NCBI RefSeq assembly: GCF_049608145.1
Contig: NZ_JBMYXF010000042.1
Location: forward strand, 1 to 26,925
Reading direction: 5' to 3'
Origin: Halocynthiibacter sp049608145
GTDB taxonomy: Bacteria; Pseudomonadota; Alphaproteobacteria; Rhodobacterales; Rhodobacteraceae
DNA: 26,925 nt
Shown here: one piece after another, positions 21,775 through 26,925 of the stretch
How positions within the stretch are numbered: position 1 is the stretch's first letter
Layout of the letters: each line of letters opens with the position of its first letter
Program-made: the position numbers and the translations under genes
The notes under the pieces: generated by a model
The model's input: only the letters and a program-made list of their open reading frames with translations
The model's database searches: none
Told to the model about the DNA's origin: nothing

Positions 21775-22662
21775 TTGCATCCTATGGTTGTGTATCCTTG
21801 TGGGATGAGAACCGATCAATGGCTTGAGAAACCGCCGATCCGGCGAAGCGCTGTATTGCGGAAAGGCAGTGCATTTATGTTTCGGCTGGACGCCATGGCG
21901 CGCCTTCGTTTTAGGCGTAAACATTGTGATGACCCGCCGTCTGTTCTTGTGAATTCATTGCCCAAAAGCGGGACACACCTGTTGTTGCAGCTGGTGCGCG
22001 CGATCCCGGGTTTGCATTACCGGGGTGGTTTTTTTGCATCCAGCCCATCCCTGACACAGCGCCTGCGGGGGCCTGCGGCAACGACCCGAAAACTGGGGCG
22101 TATTCTGCCCGGGGAATGTATCGGTGCGCATCTATATCATTCTGATGGCGCTGAGGCAGTCGTACGGGAAAAGCAGTTTCTGTCGTTATTTCTGTGCCGT
22201 GATCCAAGGGATGTTCTGATGTCAGAATTGCACTATCTGACCGGGATGAACCGTTGGCACCGGATGCACCGTCATTTTGCGCGATTGCCAGAATTCGGAG
22301 ACCGGTTGAAGCTGGCGTTGAAAGGTTTGGACGCAGGGTTTCCGGATTGTAACCAACGTTTTTTGGCATACGCAGGATGGATGCACGCACCGGGAACCGT
22401 TGTGATCCGTTTTGAAGATCTGATTGGGCCGTCGCGTGGGGAAACGTGCCAGCGTATTGTTAACGAATTCGGGTCTTGGGGGATGGATTTTCCCGATAGC
22501 GAAAAGGTTGTTCGGCACATGGTTCAGGCAGCTGATCCACAAAAATCACATACGTTTCGAAAAGGCCTGTCCGGAGGTTGGAGCAATGGCCTGACAGCAG
22601 CGCAGGTCAAGACGGTTGAGACCTGGCTAGAACCTTCGATTGCGGCGTTTGGTTATGATTGA
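21775..22662 (+). CDS. Sulfotransferase domain protein
   Basis: This 295-residue cytosolic sulfotransferase-type protein would move sulfate from PAPS to a hydroxyl or amino group. The 5'-phosphosulfate loop is VNSLPKSGTHLLLQLV. The 3'-phosphate-binding motif is LFLCRDPRDVLMSELHY, and a later VVIRFEDLIGP fits the family. The C-terminal part has SHTFRKGLSGGWSNGLT, comparable to the RKG motif. The TTG at 21775 is favoured as start because GAGGAAA lies 7 bases upstream; ATG 21784 and 21805 are alternatives. Its 3' end overlaps the convergent polymerase-like gene by 56 bases. The context suggests a surface polysaccharide acceptor. Confidence 0.85.
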   Translation: MHPMVVYPCGMRTDQWLEKPPIRRSAVLRKGSAFMFRLDAMARLRFRRKHCDDPPSVLVNSLPKSGTHLLLQLVRAIPGLHYRGGFFASSPSLTQRLRGPAATTRKLGRILPGECIGAHLYHSDGAEAVVREKQFLSLFLCRDPRDVLMSELHYLTGMNRWHRMHRHFARLPEFGDRLKLALKGLDAGFPDCNQRFLAYAGWMHAPGTVVIRFEDLIGPSRGETCQRIVNEFGSWGMDFPDSEKVVRHMVQAADPQKSHTFRKGLSGGWSNGLTAAQVKTVETWLEPSIAAFGYD

Positions 22663-23869
22663 ATATCGGGTAATTACCTTGCCGGGTCTTATGGGCAAGG
22701 GCCAGACTGCCGCCGACGGAAATGCAAAAACCAATGTCTGTTTCCGCGGGTGAAATCATAAATTTCCCAAGCCACATCAGCGCGGCAAGACTGCAGACGT
22801 GCATCCAAAATTCAGTGGCGCTGGCTGGGTTGCGTGGATTGGCCAGAAATTGAAACCCATGCCAGGCGGCAAGTATGACAGGGATCGTGAACAACAGAAG
22901 GCCTAGAATGCCTGTGCGATACAGCAGCCGCATGGGACCAAAATGCAGCACAAAAGCATCAGAGTTATCCGTGAAGCGCCAGGCGACAGACCCATGTTCT
23001 GCGCTGAGGTCCATCAGTAAAAGACGGGCAGGATAGCTGGCACCATGTCCGTGGCCAAACAGGATTTCGAAGGGGCTTGCAGAGGTGAAGGCACCCCAGG
23101 CGGCATGCAGTTCTAGGCTGCGCCGCAGGATCACTTCGGTGTAAAATCCGTCGATTGTCATGATTTTAGACAATCGCCGCAGGCCCGGGAGATGGCCTTC
23201 GGACAGATAGGGAAGGGACGGGATAAACCACATGAAGGTGATCCCAGTCAGCGTTAGAAGCATGAGACGGGTTCGGGGATGTCTAATCCTGGTTATTGAC
23301 AAAACTCCGACAAATCCCAAACAGATCAATAGATTGATGCGCACCTGAGAGGCAAAAGCCAGCGCCAGTATTATGACCAGTGCCAGCACGGCTTTCCGTC
23401 CCCGGATATGTGCAAACCAGACCAGAACAAAGGCGATCAGGAAAAATGCGGGTGGCTCAAATCGGGGGGCGTTGAATAGGAACAGGGCGACAGGGGCGCA
23501 GATCATGGCGAGGGCGAGGCTGGCGAGGTAATATCGGAAGAAAGTTACGTTGCCCTGATCGCTCAGCTTTAGGGCAAATACGCTGAATGCCGCGACCGAG
23601 CTGTAGGTCACAAATGAACTGAGGACCCAGGGCAGACGGATTGTATCGTAGTGCAGCAGGGGCAAGAACAACATCGCACTATGGATGGCTGTCAAGGCGC
23701 ACCAGGTGGGGATTGCGCCGCGCTTTGGCAAGCCAGCCGCGAAGCATATAATCAGAATGAAGCAGCCGCCTGTCAGAGCTTTTTCCAGGGGCAGGATTCG
23801 GGCGGAAAACCCGGTGTAAATGACCGTAAAGCAAATAGGAAAAATCAGAAATGGGTGCAGGCGGATCAT
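22607..23869 (-). CDS. O-antigen ligase/polymerase-like membrane protein
   Basis: This 420-residue protein with roughly ten to twelve hydrophobic segments is of the Wzy/WaaL (O-antigen ligase) kind. A long periplasmic loop (about residues 215-325) holds ILFGHGHGASYPARLL and DNSDAFVLHFGPMRLLYRTG. In this family a loop with a conserved His next to a transmembrane segment is typical; assignment to polymerase or ligase cannot be made from sequence. The ATG directly follows the TGA of the sulfotransferase gene (TGAATG at 23867-23872), so they are coupled. It is convergent with the plus-strand sulfotransferase and overlaps it by 56 bases. Confidence 0.75.
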   Translation of the reverse strand: MIRLHPFLIFPICFTVIYTGFSARILPLEKALTGGCFILIICFAAGLPKRGAIPTWCALTAIHSAMLFLPLLHYDTIRLPWVLSSFVTYSSVAAFSVFALKLSDQGNVTFFRYYLASLALAMICAPVALFLFNAPRFEPPAFFLIAFVLVWFAHIRGRKAVLALVIILALAFASQVRINLLICLGFVGVLSITRIRHPRTRLMLLTLTGITFMWFIPSLPYLSEGHLPGLRRLSKIMTIDGFYTEVILRRSLELHAAWGAFTSASPFEILFGHGHGASYPARLLLMDLSAEHGSVAWRFTDNSDAFVLHFGPMRLLYRTGILGLLLFTIPVILAAWHGFQFLANPRNPASATEFWMHVCSLAALMWLGKFMISPAETDIGFCISVGGSLALAHKTRQGNYPIFNHNQTPQSKVLARSQPS

Positions 23870-24616
23870 TCAGATCGAACGTGATTTATAGGTTTGATAC
23901 CAGGCCTCGCATTTGCTGCGCAGTAACATAGGAATTTCATCGTCGGCCTGAAGGTGCAGGATTTGTTTTTGCTTTTCACGGTCCTCTGATGGTCGTGAAA
24001 TATGTTCTTCCTTGATGTCTTCACGACGTCGAGATGTTTTATAAAACTGATCGACTGCGGCGAAGATATTTTTGGAAAAATCGGGTTGGTTGACAAGATT
24101 TTTGGGATCGGAAATTTGGGTATCCCAGCGGCTGTTCACGGACTGAATGACTTTGCCGAACGCGCGTGTGGTGGTTTCAAAATCGGAGACAAGGAAATGC
24201 TGACGCGCGGACCAACATGACCGGTAAAACCGAATGTAATGCCGCGCCAGAAATGGAAAGGAAAGTTTGCCATCTGCGTGCATCCATGCGGAGATGATGC
24301 AATCAAGTGGGCGCCGGATCAGGATGAGACAGGGAATGTTCCGATCTGCGGCCTGTGACACTTGGGTGAAAGAATGGCAACGATGTGCAATCCGGGCTTG
24401 GGGTGATAACAACTGAAAGGCTTGGGCTGCAAATGTATTTCCGCAGCGAGGGTAGCCTTCTATCACAAGATCTGTCTGGTTGCCGACGGCGAGGTTTCGA
24501 TAGGCGGGGTTAAAGCTGCGTTTAAAGCGTTCAACCGGACCAAAGACAGCAGGCAAACGCCCCAGATCCCCGCGTGCAGTCCAGCGCCAATAATCAACTG
24601 AGGCAATTTTCGACAT
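23870..24616 (-). CDS. Sulfotransferase-like protein of the polysaccharide locus
   Basis: This 248-residue protein has the two PAPS-binding elements of sulfotransferases: EGYPRCGNTFAAQAF (5'-phosphosulfate loop) and ILIRRPLDCIISAWMH (3'-phosphate motif). The C-terminal third is basic and helical. A strong SD (AGGAG, 8 bases) precedes the ATG. Just before it lies a hairpin of arms CCTGAAA / TTTCAGG. It ends flush with the start of the membrane polymerase gene. Together with the plus-strand sulfotransferase it points to a sulfated surface polysaccharide, though the acceptor is inferred. Confidence 0.75.
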   Translation of the reverse strand: MSKIASVDYWRWTARGDLGRLPAVFGPVERFKRSFNPAYRNLAVGNQTDLVIEGYPRCGNTFAAQAFQLLSPQARIAHRCHSFTQVSQAADRNIPCLILIRRPLDCIISAWMHADGKLSFPFLARHYIRFYRSCWSARQHFLVSDFETTTRAFGKVIQSVNSRWDTQISDPKNLVNQPDFSKNIFAAVDQFYKTSRRREDIKEEHISRPSEDREKQKQILHLQADDEIPMLLRSKCEAWYQTYKSRSI

Positions 24617-24777
24617 AACATATCTCCTGCCTGAAATATACCATAGGTTGTATTTTCAGGTAAGAAAAAAAACTGACGATTTCGGAGTTTTTCTGGCTTG
24701 ATAGGCTTCTGGCGGTGCCGGGGTAGAGAGAATTTTGGGCTGTGAGGGCCCGCCAGAAGTGATTTTGTGCGTATGTT
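24617..24777. other. Intergenic between spike gene and sulfotransferase
   Basis: About 160 bases without coding signs. They contain a T8 run and the inverted repeat at 24630-24660 (CCTGAAA / TTTCAGG) ahead of the sulfotransferase SD. A promoter may sit here, but no hexamers are convincing. Confidence 0.4.
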
Positions 24778-25563
24778 TCAGCTGGTTAGATCTGAGAGCT
24801 GTGGATTCGACAGGCTCTGGGGAAAATACAGAAGGCTGTGAATTATGATTTCGCATCTGTTGCCGTTGAAAGACGCCCCAAGGTTAACTTGTGTTACAGG
24901 CCCCGGCAATACACCGGATCCGTCACTGAGAACTGGCCCGCCGTTTCTTTGAAACCTGAAATCATTGGTGTCAAAGGCTACAGCGGTTTTGATGGCTTGG
25001 GGCAGCGTCACGGCTGTTGCCCCGCCGACAAGAGCGGCCTGGCTGGATCCCCCCGCCCGGATGACACTGGCCAGTTGTCCGGCTCCTGCGTTGTAAAACA
25101 CAGAGATCCGTTCATTGTTTGATCCATCGTTCAGATCTAGCAACCGGTCAAAACTGCCGTTATTTGCCAGCAACGTAGCATCAAGAACAAATGTGCCGGC
25201 ACCGCCTGTCCACCAGCTTCCGGTGGGAACGTTGACAATATCAGCGGCATCACCACCGGTACCTGATGAGATGTGCAGGCCGCGGCGTCCACTGCTCCAG
25301 TCGAAACCGGGTTCATTCGCGGACAGCGCATTGGGATTGCCATTAACATCTGTCACGGTCTTGCCCGAAGCACGACTAAAGGTAACAATGGTCGCAAAGC
25401 TGCCCGCCGGGCCGCTTGCTGTATTGCGATACACCCCGCGCTCAAAGTCGAGCACGAGGGAAGGGGGCGCAATATCAAGCCCCTGTGTATAGACGTCGTG
25501 CCAGGCTCCAGAAGCCTGAGAAACCTGCACTGATCGCCGTCCCTGGTTTCCGGAAACACGCAT
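24778..25563 (-). CDS. Lectin-like spike/fibre protein of phage or GTA type
   Basis: This 261-residue protein without a signal peptide has a central domain that looks like a concanavalin/LamG-type jelly roll. It contains IVTFSRASGKTVTDVNGNPN and NEPGFDWSSGRRGLHI, a pattern common in phage head-spike and tail-fibre proteins. Then come repeated beta-strand segments such as WWTGGAGTFVLDATL and RISVFYNAGAGQLASVIRA. Its ATG shares a base with the stop of the spike-base gene (TGATG), so the two are coupled. In R. capsulatus the gene after the spike-base homologue encodes a head-spike fibre, and the same role is inferred here. It might instead be a surface adhesin of the polysaccharide locus. Confidence 0.65.
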   Translation of the reverse strand: MRVSGNQGRRSVQVSQASGAWHDVYTQGLDIAPPSLVLDFERGVYRNTASGPAGSFATIVTFSRASGKTVTDVNGNPNALSANEPGFDWSSGRRGLHISSGTGGDAADIVNVPTGSWWTGGAGTFVLDATLLANNGSFDRLLDLNDGSNNERISVFYNAGAGQLASVIRAGGSSQAALVGGATAVTLPQAIKTAVAFDTNDFRFQRNGGPVLSDGSGVLPGPVTQVNLGASFNGNRCEIIIHSLLYFPQSLSNPQLSDLTS

Positions 25564-25826
25564 CAGACAGAAAAACCATGCAGGCCTGTGGCGCTTGTGC
25601 CCGTGGCATGAAGGCGGCGTATCGCCACCGGGATGATGGAAAAATCAGGCACGTTGATGGTACGGATTTCGCCGGTTTCACTGGTGAAAACGATACTGCC
25701 GGCACCTTCTGCGTATAGCCCGATGCATACACTTGCCAGATCGGCGCTGTCAGACGGTGTGATGGGCAGCATGTCACGGGCGGGGCCGGCAAGATTTGGC
25801 GCGCGGCCTTCAAATGGGTTGGTCAT
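25563..25826 (-). CDS. Spike base protein, R. capsulatus Rcc01079 family (GTA head spike)
   Basis: This 87-residue protein matches the GTA/phage spike-base family first defined by Rcc01079 (GhsA) of the Rhodobacter capsulatus gene transfer agent. It shows the family's start (TNPFEGRAPNLAGPARDMLP, then ITPSDSADLASV), the SIVFTSETGEIRTINVPDFS core and the C-terminal IRRLHATGTSATGLHGF. A very good SD (AGGAG, 6 bases) precedes the ATG. It stands 94 bases after the Wza-type gene and is coupled to the fibre gene. No capsid, portal or tail genes are in the window, so it is either a satellite GTA locus or a repurposed gene. Confidence 0.8.
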   Translation of the reverse strand: MTNPFEGRAPNLAGPARDMLPITPSDSADLASVCIGLYAEGAGSIVFTSETGEIRTINVPDFSIIPVAIRRLHATGTSATGLHGFSV

Positions 25827-25920
25827 GTCACTCTCCTGAATTCATGGGCGAAGCTGATCTCCGCACAGGAAGGAAGATGATTTAAACCATTTTGAAATTT
25901 GTTAACTTCACGTTCGGTGG

Positions 25921-26925
25921 TTAGTTTGACACTTCGGTGATGGGTGTTGTGATAAGGGATGGAGAGATTTGCCGCACGACGCGCCCCCAGCGTGTGATGG
26001 GTTGTTCCGCAACGAAGATGATATCATTTGGGGCCAGCGTGAAGCGTGTGGCAAGCAGAAGATTGACAGCGTTGCCCGCATCCAGATGCCAGGCCGTAAT
26101 CGTGTCAAATTCAACGTCACCGGTGGAAGCACGCAGAACATAGATCTGGCGCAGGTTCGCCGTTTCTGTGGGCAGCCCTGAAGCCCCCTCAAATATGGCA
26201 TCTGCCAGAGTCCCTTTCCTGCCAAAGGGCAAGGGGTATCGGCCCTGTTGTGCCACTTCGCCCGTGAGATAAACATAGTCCCGTTCGCTGTTTCCAAGGG
26301 TTTGTCGGGCCTCAAAATTGCTGCGTTGTTCTTCAAGGTTTACACGGGTGATGGCCAGTTCTTCTGACAGGGCATTTAAGGCGTCCCGGCGGGCGTTCTG
26401 GCGCAGATTGGCGATCTGAATTTGTTCTTCAAAAAAGATCCGGGCTTGGTCTTGATCATAGCCTGCATCTGCATAAATGGCGTCTCCGGCAACCATGCGC
26501 AAGTTTTGAACATCGGGTTGCACCATATATTCTGACACCGGGATCCGGTACATTTTTCCAGCACGGTGCAGTCGAATTGTCGCGCTGTCGGGATCAGATA
26601 GCTGTAATCCGCCAGCTTCGCTGAGAGCTTCGCGCAGATATACGGGGGTCAGGCCAAGTGTGGAAATGCCGGGCTGGGCCACTGCGCCGGATATCGTGAT
26701 ACGGGCGGAATTAAAGGCTGAGATTTCAAGCCCGAAAACTGGATCGGCCTGCTGTTCAAGGAAGTTTTGGAATATGGCTGCTTCTGCATTTTCAAGGGTC
26801 ATTCCGGCGATTTCAATACGCCCGATATCCGGGATCGAAATTGCGCCATCGTCCTGCACTGTATATTCTTGCTGGCTGTGTTCATCGCTGTTCCGGCTGT
26901 CTTGCAAGCCAGACGTCGCAGGTAC
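25921..26925 (-). CDS. Wza-type polysaccharide export protein (partial, 5' end outside window)
   Basis: At least 334 residues are present, with the N-terminus cut by the right window edge; the frame stays open through 26925. A TTG at 26907 is not a credible start. The segment begins in the Poly_export (Wza N-terminal) domain: VQDDGAISIPDIGRIEIAG, then TLENAEAAIFQNFL. Two SLBB-type repeats follow, first ITISGAVAQPGISTLG and later VYLTGEVAQQGRYPLPFG, with a coiled-coil-like helical stretch between (residues about 150-205). The C-terminus has NDIIFVAEQPITRWGRVVRQI. Such proteins form the outer-membrane channel for capsule or exopolysaccharide. It is upstream of the spike genes on the same strand. 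Confidence 0.9.
   Translation of the reverse strand, partial: VPATSGLQDSRNSDEHSQQEYTVQDDGAISIPDIGRIEIAGMTLENAEAAIFQNFLEQQADPVFGLEISAFNSARITISGAVAQPGISTLGLTPVYLREALSEAGGLQLSDPDSATIRLHRAGKMYRIPVSEYMVQPDVQNLRMVAGDAIYADAGYDQDQARIFFEEQIQIANLRQNARRDALNALSEELAITRVNLEEQRSNFEARQTLGNSERDYVYLTGEVAQQGRYPLPFGRKGTLADAIFEGASGLPTETANLRQIYVLRASTGDVEFDTITAWHLDAGNAVNLLLATRFTLAPNDIIFVAEQPITRWGRVVRQISPSLITTPITEVSN

Noticed and set aside
21466..21924. A 152-codon minus-strand frame opposite the 58-residue gene and the start of the sulfotransferase.
   Set aside because: It overlaps two plus-strand genes with better evidence and has no motif; its composition looks like a shadow.
1..26925. tRNA, rRNA, CRISPR arrays and riboswitches (including an FMN element before ribF).
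   Set aside because: I saw no cloverleaf, no regularly spaced repeats and no recognisable riboswitch core on reading either strand. This is a visual check, not a covariance-model search.

Overview
The window looks like chromosomal DNA of a marine alphaproteobacterium of the Rhodobacterales (Roseobacter group). The evidence is the housekeeping set (prs, ribF, a YcgN-type cysteine-cluster protein, a TIGR01459-type HAD phosphatase, a family II pyrophosphatase, CIRCE-controlled groESL), the many small Rhodobacterales-type hypotheticals, and a spike base protein of the family first named from the Rhodobacter capsulatus gene transfer agent (GTA). This assignment rests on protein recognition, not on a 16S gene or a database search.

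Region 1 (1-5040) is a scarred accessory island. At the left, a decayed IS481-type transposase sits inside the orfB of a decayed IS3-family element. At the right, the start of an IS1182-family transposase is joined to the C-terminal half of a second IS481-type copy. Between these remnants lies a compact cassette: a LysR regulator divergent from DUF2218, DUF3500 (secreted) and cytochrome b561 genes, the first two overlapping by ATGA.

Region 2 (5049-13338) is mostly housekeeping. It holds prs; a DsbA-fold isomerase with an alpha/beta hydrolase; a coupled minus-strand operon ribF-ycgN-threonine aldolase; a small arginine-rich ORF coupled to a low-molecular-weight phosphatase; a MaoC hydratase with a CTGC-N3-GCAG palindrome upstream (a candidate PhaR operator, suggesting polyhydroxyalkanoate control); a HAD phosphatase; and a Mn-dependent pyrophosphatase with a clear terminator.

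Region 3 (13500-18433) holds small accessory genes: a secreted cysteine-rich Sel1-like pseudogene broken by two stops and a frameshift, a MmcQ/YjbR protein, a small zinc-ribbon-like protein, a DUF2161 PD-(D/E)xK protein tail-to-tail with a TraB/GumN protein, and a membrane-anchored LAS-type metallopeptidase candidate.

Region 4 (18500-21729) is groES-groEL behind a sigma-70-like promoter and a CIRCE operator, followed by three successive hairpins. After it come an isolated HEPN-like protein, a strongly structured intergenic region, and a conserved 58-residue protein.

Region 5 (21775-26925) is a surface polysaccharide locus. It has two sulfotransferases, an O-antigen ligase/polymerase-like membrane protein and a Wza-type export protein running off the right edge. 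Embedded in it, in the same orientation, is a translationally coupled pair: a GTA/phage-type head-spike base protein and a lectin-like spike or fibre protein. Having the polysaccharide machinery next to a particle protein that would bind such a polysaccharide is the most interesting feature of the window.
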